Source: Isoetes taiwanensis
Lineage: Eukaryota > Streptophyta > Lycopodiopsida > Isoetales > Isoetaceae
NCBI GenBank assembly: GCA_021234155.1
Contig: JAJEKV010000163.1
Coordinates: 745,642 to 809,641, forward strand
Direction of reading: 5' to 3'
Length of the DNA: 64,000 bases
Shown: piece after piece, positions 11,061 through 21,699 of the stretch
Position numbering within the stretch: the first letter of the stretch is position 1
Layout of the letters: each line of letters starts with the position of its first letter
Position numbers and translations under genes: made by a program
Notes under the pieces: model-generated
The model's database searches: none
Told to the model about the DNA's origin: nothing
Seen by the model: only the letters and a program-made list of their open reading frames with translations

Positions 11061-11373
11061 TGGACATTCTTGAGAGGTTGGATGCAAAAGAATGTTAACA
11101 GCCTCGCCAGGTTTCTTTTGATCTCTATTACTCTACATTTGTGAAGTGGCTGACTGAACAGGCAGATAGCAAGTTCATCAACAACTCTGCCTTGCAACAC
11201 CTGAAACAATTTGTAAATAGTTAGGTGAAACAAATTGTAAATAGTCAATGCAACAAACACCATTTTTGTTGTTCATGTAGGCTGGCCAATTTTGTATACA
11301 TTTTGATATATCCTTTGATCCGATATAATTATTAAGTTATCAATGAATATTTTTATCTTCTTTGCACAATTGC

Positions 11374-11780
11374 TGCAATGAATTTTAGTTGTCCCTTTGA
11401 TAAAATTTGCATTGTACCTTTCTGATCTATCTATACTATGAGGATCAATTTCCCAAAAGTACCTGCAGGCAACAAGTAATGGTGCTGTAAGTGCTTAACC
11501 GGCATTGAAGTAATTGTAAGTGTGCAGTAAGTAAACATTCCAATAAAAAAAAAGTTCAAAATGTTATATTTGTACATAAATGGCCTTCAATATGTACAAA
11601 ACTAGTAAAGTATCACCAAACATACATAAAAAGCATGCACAATAATGCCTATAAAATATGTGTCTAAGTGCTTCAAAAGTGCTTCAAGTGCTACAAGTGC
11701 AAGACTTACCGTGTATATCGGAATCGATGAGCTGTTGGTAAAGAATTCATTTAAAAATCGAACGACATCCGGCCGCCTCC
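11374..11780 (+). repeat. Copy 1 of an internal segmental duplication (partner at 12384-12790)
   Basis: About 400 bp here closely match 12384-12790 in the same orientation: a shared TGCAATGAATTTTAGTTGTC start, AAAAGTACCTGCAGGCAACA, an A-run, TGTACATAAATGGCCTTCAA, and a shared end in AAGAATTCATTTAAAAATC. On the minus strand the unit spans an exon end, an intron and the next exon start of the transposase-like gene. This copy lies beyond that gene's 3' end. Differences are mostly small indels and substitutions. Confidence 0.85.
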
Positions 11781-12383
11781 TAAATTATCAACTTGAAGGC
11801 GTGTCGCTTCATTATTTGTTGGCATGTTCAAGCCATCCATATTATACATGTTGTCTTTCACCAAAGTCATGTCAAATTTGCAAAGCCTAACGAGGTGGTC
11901 GTATTAATCGTGGCCAAAGTGGTTTGTCTAAAAGAAGTTGAAAACTTAATTCTCCTTCCAATTGTTTGTAATAGTAGCCAGAAAGTATGACCTCGCCAAT
12001 TCCAAAAACATTGCCCCAGCCATCTTCATAATCATCTAGTAATGTGTTCTTTGTCTCAATACATTTCAGAACATAAAAGTCTACACCCTCATCATTGCCT
12101 TCTTCTGCATTTACTGCAAAATTGTCACCTACTTCTACATTAGAACTGATCGGATCATGGTCACCATCATCTTCACTATCGCCTCCTCGCCTTCTTGACT
12201 CAACCTCATTGTCGAATTTCCTGACTTCTCGCTCTTTTTGGGACCAACTCATTTGTCTCCCAACCTCCTATAATGAGATTTAGTGCTACACGAGTCCCAT
12301 TTCCCTTTGCCGGGCAAGACATGCAAAAACATGACAAAGGTCTATGTGCAAGCTTCAAAGGATTTTCTCTATCAAAAGGCCTG

Positions 12384-12790
12384 ATGCAATGAATTTTAGT
12401 TGTCCCTTTGAGAGTCTGAGCATCATACCTTTCTGATCTATCTATATTATGAGGATCAATTTCCCAAAAGTACCTGCAGGCAACAATTAATCAAATGCTG
12501 TAAGTGCTTAACTGCTGTAAGTACTGTAAGTGTTGTACAGGTAAGTAAACATTCCAATAACAAAAAAAAAAAGTTCAAAAAGTTATATTTGTACATAAAT
12601 GGCCTTCAATATGTACAAAACTAGTAAAGTATCACCAAACATACATAAAAAACATGCACAATAATGCCTATAAAATACAGGTCTAAGTGCTTCAAGTGCT
12701 ACAAGTGCAGTACTTACCTGTGTATATCGGAATCAGATGAGCTGTTGGTAAAGAATTCATTTAAAAATCTAACGACATCTGCAGCACACT
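12384..12790 (+). repeat. Copy 2 of the segmental duplication, in place within the transposase-like gene
   Basis: This copy matches 11374-11780 and sits in the correct order within the minus-strand gene. It contains the exon end with donor GT at 12717-12716, a 244-bp intron and the acceptor AG at 12475-12474. The other copy retains the same splice signals but is separated from the rest of the gene. Confidence 0.85.
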
Positions 12791-14856
12791 GGAGTTTTCT
12801 CCCATTATACTTCAGTTGTTCCTTTGTGAGAAATCTTTTTATCACTGCTCCTTGGCCATCATGCTCATCTTTTCCATGCGAGCTGGCAAAGAAATTCCAA
12901 ATAATATCCTTCCCAAGATCTCTGTACCATCTACCCAAGAAATAGAATGGTCTTGAAGACTTAAATTGAGATGAACAACCATCTGACCATACGTAATGCT
13001 TGGAATATTGAATACCATTTACCTCCAACCAAGTGGCATGTTTTAAGAGGCAATCTTCGCATAAATTCAAAGTTGTCATGAGACTTATCATCCGAAATAT
13101 AGAAGTGACACTCTTTTATAATTTCTCTCTCATATCATCTTTTTGCTTCATATCTTTTCTTTTTCTTCTTGATGTCATTGCCATCCACCTCTTGTTTCCT
13201 TCCAAACCTGTAAGTGATATGAACTAAAATGGATACCTGGTCAGTGTGCCAATGCCATGATTGCGCTTCCTGCTGAACTTTGAAACCATAGTTTTCTGCG
13301 CAAAGTCAATTACAGAAACTATTGTGTCTTCTCCAAAACTTGCCAAACATTGTCTGAATTGTTTTGCTTGCCAATGAGCCTTATAGTTGTGTGGCACAAA
13401 TGCTGTCATTGTTTTTCTTGCATGTTCCTGAAATTCAAAAGGGGTACCAGTCTTGTAGGCCAATCTTGTAACTTTAGTTGGTTCCTTCTTAGGGTTTCTC
13501 TTAGAAACAACTTCTTGCTGCAAGTAGTAGAATCAACAAATTAGTATTTCTGACGTGATCCTTCTAACACAAACTCAACACTAACTTTTTCAAAAACTTT
13601 CCAATCCACCGTGTGTTCTAATGATTTACTTGTTTCCCTTGGACACTTTGGAATCTCAGATAAAGTGGATTAGAGAAAGTACTATAAGAGAATATTCAGA
13701 AGCTAGATATCATAGAAATGAAAAGTTAAACAATATATGAGATATGTTATCTAGATATCATAGAAATGAAAAGTTAAACAATATATATGAGCTATGTTAA
13801 TAACTTACCTCTTGAGACCACATTTCTTGCAGGTCTGCATCAAACATGCATGTTTGTGCCATTCATCCGCTTCTACTTTGGGGCATACCACATTTCTCCA
13901 ATACCGCTTGTAGATTTGAAAATATTGTCCTTGGCATTGCATGTTGGACCTGGACCACATAGTACCCCGTGCATGATTTGCAATCTTTGTGCACACCATA
14001 AGGATCGACCTCATGTTATTAATTGCCCGCATGACAAAATCAAGGTGCATGTGGTAATCGGCAAACAAACAAGTCTCTCTTTCTTGCAATCTCCTAATAT
14101 AGCTGGGTTTAAGCTTCTCAAAAGTTTGCTGGCATATATTGATCTCATGATACTCTTTCCTGAATTGAAGATAAAACTACAACTGATCATAACACAGATT
14201 CAGCAACAATATCATGCAAAATACGAAAAAAAGAGGCAGAATGTGCTTACTTGTGTCACCTCCAAAGAAATGAATAGGATGGTCAATCTTTTCACGTTTT
14301 CACTAACATGTTTTCTCACATGTTTTTTATATGGTGAGATCCTAGTATTCTCATCCCAAAAATTCTTTATCTTACCTATTGCTTCATCTGAAAGTGCATC
14401 AGACCTTTTTCTCCTCTCAAACATTGACCGGGGACACGCTTCAAATTCAGCATACACACGCCGCCTCGAAATGCTCTTGCCACGTTCTTCTTGGAATAGA
14501 TAGAAGCCTTGCTATTGCTGATTGATTCACTCCCTTTGTGGAAGATGCAGCCATTTGTACTCCTTTTGCTTGAAGAACATCAAGATTTCTATCATATTTT
14601 TGAGCTTGAAAAGTCTCTTTTACATTCAAAATTAAATCCCTCATAAGGGCATTTTCCTTTGGATCCGCTACATCACCATCGAAAGTGGAAGATGTTTAAT
14701 CTTTTGAAGAATCTCGATGCTAACTTCCCTTTGTCCACATTCGAGGCAAAAGTATTTGTAAGTTCATTGAAATAATCTTCCAAATTCTTCGACAATTCTC
14801 GTAATCTTCTTTCACTCAAAACACCACAATCTTTGGTATTGGAAGGAGGATTGTTT

Positions 14857-14881
14857 TCTCTCTCTCTCTCTCTTTCTTTCT
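14857..14881 (+). repeat. CT microsatellite
   Basis: The plus strand is a TC dinucleotide run passing into TTTC units. On the minus strand it reads GA-rich and falls in the N-terminal part of the transposase-like gene, giving a Lys/Arg/Glu-rich low-complexity stretch. Confidence 0.9.
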
Positions 14882-14984
14882 GGATTGTCTTCTATTTTCA
14901 GCTTGAATTTGCAAGAAAATCCTTCTTCTAGTTGAATCGATGCTTTTGGGGAGCTTTCCATTGAAAAATTCGAGACAGATTTCA

Positions 14985-15100
14985 CGAATTCGAATTACAA
15001 TTCCAAATTGAGAATTCAATTGGAACAATGCAAAATTTGTTCGAATTGTATGAATTGGTATTGCAATTCTCTAATTGCAATTCCGAATTCTGATTTCTCC
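14985..15100. repeat. AATT/GAATTC-rich short-palindrome cluster
   Basis: Within about 115 bp the words GAATTC, CAATTC and CAATTG recur in both orientations, for example AATTGAGAATTCAATT. The region sits at the 5' side of the minus-strand transposase-like gene, so it could be a sub-terminal region of that transposon. I could not find a matching inverted copy at the other end. Confidence 0.4.
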
Positions 15101-15230
15101 CGCCAACCACTAAAGGAAACTCCATCCATCCTCCCCGCCAACGGAGTTCCCGCGTCTTTGGAGATCCTAGTCACTGATCCCTGTCATTCCGGAATTCCAT
15201 ATACTATTCTTGGTGCATGCCAATTCTGTT

Positions 15231-15816
15231 TTAATTCGGTTGGACGTCACACGTCCAGGAGGTACTAAGCGGTTTCAACACATAAAGCACATGTCCGGAC
15301 AGTGCTTTCTGTACACCACTAAAGAATTTACACCCTGCAGCCCCTTCTAAATCCATAAATATTCCGTCCATTTTATCAAATAACTCAACCAAATCCTGAC
15401 CACTTTCATATTTCAACATTCTTAATTCTTGTTCCAATTTATGTCTCTGAGATGCAGTTAGCTGTTCATATTCATTCAACAAATACTGCCACATATCTCG
15501 TGGATCCATGCTATGAATTGAAGCAATAATACCATAGCCAAGTTTTGAAATAATAATACCTTTTGCTTGAGCTAAATCTCTTGTAAGCATCCTTTGCGCC
15601 TTTTAGCCGATTCGGCTTTGATGACTCTCCGGCTTCATTCTTCACGTAAACCCGCTTTGCTTCTCTGTTTACGTGAGAGGATCTGGGACCAAATCCCACA
15701 GCCTTTTCTGCTTCCAAAGCCTTTTCAACCTTCATCTTCCATGCTTGGAAACCAGAACCTCCTTTATATACCTTAACATCAGCAAGTATTGAGGCAACAA
15801 TCTTATTAGATGCCAT
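15231..15816 (-). pseudogene. Ty1/copia gag, frameshifted and truncated
   Basis: The ATG at 15816 gives MASNKIVASILADVKVYKGG and FQAWKMKVEKALE, the usual copia gag N-terminus. After a frameshift near 15600 the reading continues with MLTRDLAQAKGIIISKLGYG, MDPRDMWQYLLNEYEQLTAS, KLEQELRMLKYESGQDLVEL and FDKMDGIFMDL. This is the UBN2/DUF4219-type capsid domain of plant copia gag, which packages the element RNA. The zinc knuckle is missing because the copy ends early. Confidence 0.8.
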
Positions 15817-15835
15817 CTCCCTTTTAGACTCAAAG

Positions 15836-15847
15836 GCTCTGATACCA
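15836..15847 (-). promoter_or_regulatory. Copia primer-binding site (initiator tRNA-Met)
   Basis: The minus strand reads TGGTATCAGAGC, the standard copia PBS complementary to the 3' end of initiator tRNA-Met, two bases inside the LTR end. It primes minus-strand DNA synthesis. Confidence 0.92.
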
Positions 15848-15849
15848 GA

Positions 15850-16091
15850 TGTTAGAATCAAAAGCTTTGAGCACTGGGAATTGAACCCAAGAGAAAACCA
15901 AACACAATCTTCTCCCCTTAGCTCCTCCTTTAAATCCACAAAGGATGTTCCTCGCCAAACCAAATCAAAACCCACGAGAGAATTCCACACGGGACTTGAT
16001 TACATTACCACCTGGATAAACGTAATCGGTATCTTCTACTACGTAAAAACCTCATATTACAAGTAATCACCTGCTCTATCCTGCTCCAACA
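15850..16091 (-). repeat. Copia 5' LTR (about 242 bp)
   Basis: On the minus strand it starts TGTTGGAGCAGG and ends GATTCTAACA, with TG...CA ends and TGTTGG/CTAACA terminal boxes. It is followed after two bases by the PBS. No second copy is in the window. Confidence 0.85.
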
Positions 16092-17084
16092 TCAAATTCG
16101 GCAAAGATATAGAAGCTCCAAGACAGGTTCGGCAAGCCAGATGCCGAGTTCAACGGTGATTCGCCCACAAAAGGACGACGTCGGGCTTTTCCCCTGTTCA
16201 AAAACAACTTCAGACTATTCTGTTATAATTTTTGTTTGCTTTGCCTTTTTTATCATTTTCTTCCATGCAAAACCTATATGCAGCCAGCTTAACCAGGTGT
16301 CATTTGAGCCAAAATGCCACCACTTAGGCATGTAATTCCAACGGTGGGAGACCCACGATCATGCCATGGACAAGCATCATTTCAAGGTGGGGAGATCAGG
16401 ACGCGTCCAAGACATGATATATGGTCCCGGGGCGATCTATATCGCATCGCCTCGTCACGCTGCATTACCGCCATCCCGATTGACGGTAACGCCGGCGTGT
16501 AGCCAAGGTGTAGCACCCTAGGGGGCAACTTGCAAGGTGTGTACATTTATTTATGTGCACATTTATCCATGTGTACACATTTACCCATGTGGACACTTTA
16601 TGCCACTTAGTTAATAAAGGCAAGTGGGCCACACCATTTATCCCACATGCTCAAAGGAATAATGGGAAACCCTAGCCCTAACCCTTAGTTTATATAAGTA
16701 TAGGAAACCCTAAGTTTCTATTTTCGTCCACAGCCTTCTAGGGCTCTGTTTTGCTTGCTCCAAGAGCCAATCTCGCCTCCCAAAGTCTGTCTGAGCAGTC
16801 TAGCTCATCAGCTTCCCTTTCTAGCGTCATCTTCTAGCAGTTCTGCAGCATGGTCGAGTTCAGAGCAGGAGGAGCAAGCCAGGGATCAGGTATTTTGTCA
16901 ATTCAATAGTCTAATCCGCCTCCTAGACTTAGAATAAGTAGGTTTAGCCTATTGAATTGCCCATAGCAGCCATCTAGATCTCTAGATACCAAGCCATAAC
17001 TAAAGAACCTAACTCTGTGATTTAGATTAAATCTCATTCTTTAGTTCTTCTATGATATGTATGTGATGATGATCTCTGTGGACT
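16092..17084. other. No gene recognised; possible LTR-like AT-rich stretch
   Basis: No coding domain is seen. Around 16655-16760 a CCCTAGCCCTAACCC phrase, a TATATAAGTATAGG box and an AGGGCTCTGTTTTGC stretch look like a retroelement promoter, but no element can be bounded. Three near-tandem phrases of the type TGT(A/G)CACATTTA(T/C)CCATGTG occur at 16540-16600. Confidence 0.35.
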
Positions 17085-18016
17085 CCTTGTATTGGGAAGG
17101 GGGGTAGAGGCCTTAAAAGCCTAGTAGTATGATGCTCCTAGCCAACCATCTTTAATGCACTATTAAATTCTACCAGATACAAGAACCAAACCCGGTTGTG
17201 GGTGAAGGGGCCAAACCCGGCTTTACAAGGAGGTTCATGTTCCGACTCATGATCATGTCCCTCGGTAGTAAAAGCCCTACCGGGACTATTGTGGACTAGG
17301 CCTAATGCTCTTCCACCGCATGAGGGCTTTGCATGGGTTCGACACTCTTGGGGTGGTGGACACCTTCCATGGAGTTCGGGGTCAAGCACTGGCAAAGTGG
17401 CCCTCTAGTCACCTTTGAGTCAAGATGCCAACCTCCGGGTGGGAGCAATCCCTACCGCCCCATCGAATCGGGAGATGAAACCCGTGAATAGCCCCTTTGG
17501 CTATGCATCCGGGCGGCTACAAATCAAGTCCCAACACTTTTCAACCTACTCGCAAAGTGTGCACGGGGAGGGGCGATGGAGTGGACTACCCCAAGCCATG
17601 TTCTATTGCCGCCCAAATCCATTGTCATGAAGTCCGCCCCGCAATGACTTCGGAGGTCAAGCCGTTACCATCCCCTCTCGAAGTCCAGAGCCTTGGCAGG
17701 AACTCCGTGATGTGCCGATCTTTGTCTATGCAGATATGTGGTGAGCCATCCTTCGTGATGGTCATGTGATGTTGATGTTGTATAACGACATGTATGTTTA
17801 CGCTTCTGCAGCTAGGTAGACCCTGAAGGGAGACAGGGTAAAATGACCCCTTCATTCTTCCCACTGGAACTCATCAAGGTTGCGGTGACACGGAGGGCCT
17901 TGTATCGGATGGAGCCGGGTAAGGGGATGAACTCGCTTGTATCTGCGTGAGTGCACCGTATATGAGTAGGGGACGTCACAGTACAACATTGTGGTGCTCC
18001 AGAATAACTAGTCATA
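17085..18016 (+). repeat. Dispersed repeat family, copy 1 (partner at 49560-50650)
   Basis: Several phrases recur in the same order as at 49560-50650: GGGGGGTAGAG followed by TAGTAGTATG and GCTCCTAG; then CAAAGTGTGCA, GGATGGAGTGGAC-like and ATGTTCTAT blocks. Copies are clearly diverged with indels. No coding domain is visible. The hAT element inserts at the end of this copy (18017). It could be an LTR or a non-autonomous retroelement; the class is unknown. Confidence 0.55.
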
Positions 18017-18024
18017 GAAACAAT

Positions 18025-18038
18025 CTTGGTTCGGGAAA
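18025..18038 (+). repeat. hAT 1 left terminal inverted repeat
   Basis: CTTGGTTCGGGAAA. The first 27 bp also match the left end of the second hAT element at 30983 apart from about two bases. Confidence 0.95.
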
Positions 18039-18360
18039 TACCGGGGTTAAAGAGCATCTGACCGTTTAAAATTAAAAATTGACAGGTTGTTAACAAAGTT
18101 GACGGATGTGGGCCCGTTTAATTTTCTAGCTTTTTAGGAAATTGGTGGGTTTGAACATCATTTGACGTAAAAAAAGCTGCCTCTTATTTTTTTTCACGGA
18201 TTCTCCACGAGCACCCTATTGCATTTATTTTTTTGGGCACTTTCCCCTTTTAGGTTTAGGTTTTCTATTACGTTAGGTCGAACAGGCTGTGGCACAGCGG
18301 CGCCTTGCAAGTTCGAAGAAGCAAGCACTGCAACAAGCAGCGAAATAGCAGCATTCGGCC

Positions 18361-18407
18361 CTATGCAAATGCGATTTGCTCCCTCCCTATGCAAATGCGA
18401 TATAAAT
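18361..18407 (+). promoter_or_regulatory. Possible transposase promoter in hAT 1
   Basis: A direct repeat of CTATGCAAATGCGAT (18361 and 18387) ends in a TATA-like TATAAATGG at 18401. It lies inside the element about 730 bp 5' of the transposase ATG, which would leave room for a 5' UTR intron. This is inference from motif and position only. Confidence 0.35.
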
Positions 18408-19133
18408 GGAGGAGGCGCTGTTCTGTTCCTCTCCTCCCTCCGGCAAAGCAAAGAAGAACAACCCGATCTTTAAAGATTTTTTGAAAGATATATTGGAGGA
18501 GGAGGTCGAATCTTAGAACACCAGCATTTACTAAAAGCCTTACCTTAGTTTGCAATGCATTTTGCAGAGTAAGCTAGTTAATGCTTTTACTGAATGCTGG
18601 TGTGCTTGAAAGAGTTCGCCATGACTATACACACAAGAAGCAAGCGCCCATTCCATTTCTTCTAATTTCTCCGCCCATTGGGCTAGTCGTCTTTTTATAT
18701 GGTATAAGGGAGGCGCTTTATACAACAAAACCAAAGAAGATCGAGGTAAATTTCTTTGCATCTACATTGCATTTTCTTGCTTATTGAGCTTCTGATTGGT
18801 AATAGAATGTATATGGAGATGAGTTTTAAAATTCGTAGTCATTAAAATATCAAAAGACAATATCATCTTGGTTGCCAAAGATCATCTTAGCAAGCTTTTA
18901 GTGATTCTTTAATGATATTGGAGGCATTTCGAGTTTGTTCCTTAAGTGCGTGAAAGCAGTACCAAATTTATATATGTTGTTGTGCTTTTTCCCTTTCTAT
19001 TGTGTTTCTTGTTGTTTTTAAATCAGAATACATGAGCCTTGTTGTATTTTTTATTTGATTTTCTAGAAATGTTTTGCACTTGAGTGTCTTAATTAAATGT
19101 CGCTTTTATATTAGGAATTTGGCGAAGTTGTCA

Positions 19134-21376
19134 ATGGCTCCTCCAACGAAAAAGGATGGTAAAACAAAGGGCCGGAAATCACCCCGCAAATGGTCGGATT
19201 ATGGGAAGTGGAAGCTCCTATTGCTGAACCAAGTAGAACAAACAGTCCAAATATTGTAGATGTCATGGCGGGGCCATACTCAAGAGCTTAGTGTCGAGCA
19301 TGAGAGACTTCAAGCTAGGAAGGAATTCAAAGAAAGATGGCTGGATGAATATGATTGGCTAAGGTTCAACTATGACACGTAGAGCTTATTGCATTTATTG
19401 CAAAGAGGATTCAAGATGTAGAAGCGCATTTGGTAAAGAGGGTGCAACAAATTTAAGGACATCACCTTTAAAGAGCATCTTTGCAAGTGGTCAACATAGA
19501 CATGCATCATGGTTAGCCACGCAAGGAAAGGATTCCTTGCGTAAAGTGGAGAAGCGGAAGAGTGATTCGTGGATAAGGAGGTCCTTACTTTAATGAAGTG
19601 TGCATATTTTATAGGTAAGGAAGACCTTGCTTATAGAAAGTTTGGTTCTTTATTACATCTTCTTAGGGATTGTGGATCAATTGCTCCATTGATGTATAAT
19701 GATGATAAAGCTTGTAGCTACTTTCGAAATGCATCAGCCAATCCTTAGAAGAAGAGGTATTTGAAAAATCGAAGAAGCCCCTTGGTATGGCATAATGGTT
19801 GATTAATCAACGGACATTAGTGTGGTGCAACATCTTATCCTTTATGCTACTTACTTGGACGATTTTCAGCCCAAAAAATCATTTATAAGCTTGCTGCCAT
19901 TCATAGTGGAGATGCAAAAACAATTACCGCAGCCATTGTGGATAAATTGGTCGAAGGAAAATTAGACTTGACAAAATGATCGGATTTGGTCCGGATGGGG
20001 CTGCAGTTTATGATTGGATGCGTGCAGGTGTAGCTACTAGACTAAAAGATTATCATCCCTTTATGACATCCATACATTGTGTAGCTCATAGAACCAATTT
20101 ATGTGTAGAATCAAGAGCCAAAGATGCAAGGTGCAAGCATATATGTGAGAAGATTGACAAACTGGTCAATGGGGCGACAAGCTATTATTCTCGTAGTAGT
20201 TTAAGAGGATCTTTGCTGAAGGAGCTTGAAGAGGAACTTGCTTACTCCACCTTAAGGCTTGAAAATATCTCGACAACAAGATGGTTGAGTAGACACCATG
20301 CAATTGCAAAATTATGTGAAGTCTACTTAACCCCGTCATGATGGTATTTCAACAAAATAGTGCCCCTTTATGAGCAGTTAAGAGAATTTAAGATTGTATA
20401 CATTATGCACTTCCTAGCTGATATTCTGTTGCATTTGACCACTTTGAGTTGCGATTTCCAAAAAGATTGGGTGGATGTCACTTCTATAGGCAGCCTTGTG
20501 AGTCAAACAAAGCATCATATTGAGATGGAGTTCTTGAACGAGGTATTGGATCTAAATGGTGGTTTGAAAGATAGCAAAGGATATCCCATAATTCACGATT
20601 TTGGCGGTCAAAAGGATATCTCGCTTCACTTAGAGGGGTCAGAAGGAGATATGTATCAAGGCAGTTCAAATGAAAAGGAATATTGATGGTGACGATTTAA
20701 TGAGGCTCTTGAATTTCAAAATAATTTTACTCGAGCTGTTTTGGTTGCTTTGGATGAGAGGTTTAAGGACCATGAAATTCTGTCATGCTTCAAGATATTT
20801 TCACCTGCGCATGTGCCAATGGAAACAAAGAAAATGAAAGAATTTGGACAACACGAGGCTAATGAGTTGCTAAAATTTTATGGAGAAGCTCGAGTGGTTG
20901 GAGGAGTCACATTTAATAGTCTTATTGATCGAGACAAATTTCTCGCTGGAGTTTAGAAAGTTTAAGTTGCAAGCATGTGCCTGAGTGGCGAGGAAAAGAA
21001 TTTTGTAGACACTTGGACAATTATTTCTCTCATAAAATGTTGAGAGAGGATAAATATGCTGAAATGGTGAAGCTTAGGCATCGTGGGTATGGTTCAATGC
21101 TCTGGCACGGCAATTTGTGAGAGGGGATTCAGCCAATTGAACCATATTAAAGATAAATATACAAATGGCTTTCAACAAATGGAGTCGATTCTCTCATGAG
21201 GGTTGCAATTGAAGGCCCCTATGGAAGCAATTGATGAGTTTGATTTTGGAGAAGCTTACAAGTTTTGGAAATCTGGTGCTAAGTATAGGCATATTTTTTC
21301 AACCAATCCGAGATCTAAAATGTCACGTGAAAATGTGGTAGATGAAGAAGAAGAAGAGGATATGATTATGGAATAA
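19134..21376 (+). pseudogene. hAT transposase (ZNF862/C17orf113-like), broken
   Basis: From the ATG at 19134: a basic N-terminus (KKDGKTKGRKSPRKWSDYGK), then EFKERWLDEYDWLRFNYDT and AYCIYCKEDS with paired Cys of a zinc finger and QHRHASWL (19325-19520). Next come GKEDLAYRKFGSLLHLLRDC (about 19615-19675), GFGPDGAAVYDWMRAGVATR (19980-20040; the DGA block bears a catalytic Asp), IHCVAHRTNLCVES, TTRWLSRHHAIAKL and MHFLADILLHLTTLSCDFQK. The C-terminal dimerisation part is HEANELLKFYGEARVV and DFGEAYKFWKSGAKYRH, ending in an acidic tail at 21376. At least six stops or shifts disable it. The product would cut at the terminal repeats and move the element. Confidence 0.85.
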
Positions 21377-21664
21377 TTTGAATTTTGAATGTTGTAGTGG
21401 TTAGAGATATTTTAACTTTGATAGCCAAGCATTTATATGCCTTATGTATGCAATTTTCTGATTTCGATTTTGATCGGTTATCATAAACCATATCCAGGTT
21501 GATTTTTTACTTCTTAGAAAAAAATTGTATATATCCAGGTTCATTTTTAATTCTTAGGAAAATTGCATGTATGTTTTGTTTTTGTTAGGAAATTGTAGGC
21601 TGGAAAGGGCTATAACCGGGTTATGTTCGCAAGTCCAGGAAATTTTCCTTGGACTTGTAAAAAG

Positions 21665-21678
21665 TTTCCCGAACCAAG
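21665..21678 (-). repeat. hAT 1 right terminal inverted repeat
   Basis: TTTCCCGAACCAAG, the exact reverse complement of the left end. The last 21 bp are shared with the right end of the second hAT element. Confidence 0.95.
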
Positions 21679-21699
21679 GAAACAATAGTCCCTGCCACA

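Larger units (their letters stand above)
11887..14900 (-). pseudogene. Multi-exon DNA-transposase-like gene (SDD / SDGCSSQF / HGKDEHDG family), decayed
   Basis: Minus-strand blocks in order: an N-terminal region (LSERRLRELSKNLEDYFNEL, about 14770-14830); a helix-turn-helix-like segment SAIARLLSIPRRTWQEHFE (about 14465-14520); KIKNFWDENTRISPYKKHVR (about 14300-14370); a Cys-containing block (14089-13805); FVPHNYKAHWQAKQFRQCLA (about 13330-13420); HFYISDDKSHDNFEF (about 13065-13110); VWSDGCSSQFKSS (about 12960-13000); SSHGKDEHDGQGAVIKR (about 12835-12890); then, after a 244-bp GT-AG intron, a KGTTKIHCI block and LSCFCMSCPAKG (about 12310-12345) and an acidic C-terminus. The spaced Asp-rich motifs suggest a nuclease-type transposase. 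I recall similar uncharacterised proteins in invertebrates but cannot verify this. A frameshift near 13050 and others break it. Confidence 0.6.
15231..16091 (-). mobile_element. Ty1/copia fragment: 5' LTR, PBS and partial gag
   Basis: In minus orientation the order is LTR (16091 to 15850), primer-binding site (15847 to 15836) and gag start (15816 downward). The coding homology stops near 15231 and no protease, integrase or RT follows, so the element is truncated at its 3' side within gag. Confidence 0.85.
18017..21686 (+). mobile_element. hAT-superfamily DNA transposon 1, complete ends, dead transposase
   Basis: The element runs 18025-21678 (3654 bp). It starts CTTGGTTCGGGAAA and ends TTTCCCGAACCAAG, a perfect 14-bp terminal inverted repeat. 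It is flanked on both sides by GAAACAAT (18017-18024 and 21679-21686), a perfect 8-bp target-site duplication, the hallmark size for hAT elements. The interior carries a ZNF862/C17orf113-like transposase in plus orientation. The intact target duplication argues for relatively recent insertion or slow decay. Confidence 0.93.

Noticed and set aside
17812-18096. Minus-strand 94-codon frame crossing the hAT 1 left end
   Set aside because: It spans the insertion junction, so it cannot be an ancestral gene; reading across the reconstructed empty site gives no convincing integrase C-terminus.
18361-18400. ATGCAAAT octamer pair as an animal-style octamer element
   Set aside because: Octamer-factor control is not expected in plants; the pair is better described as a local 15-bp duplication near a TATA-like box.
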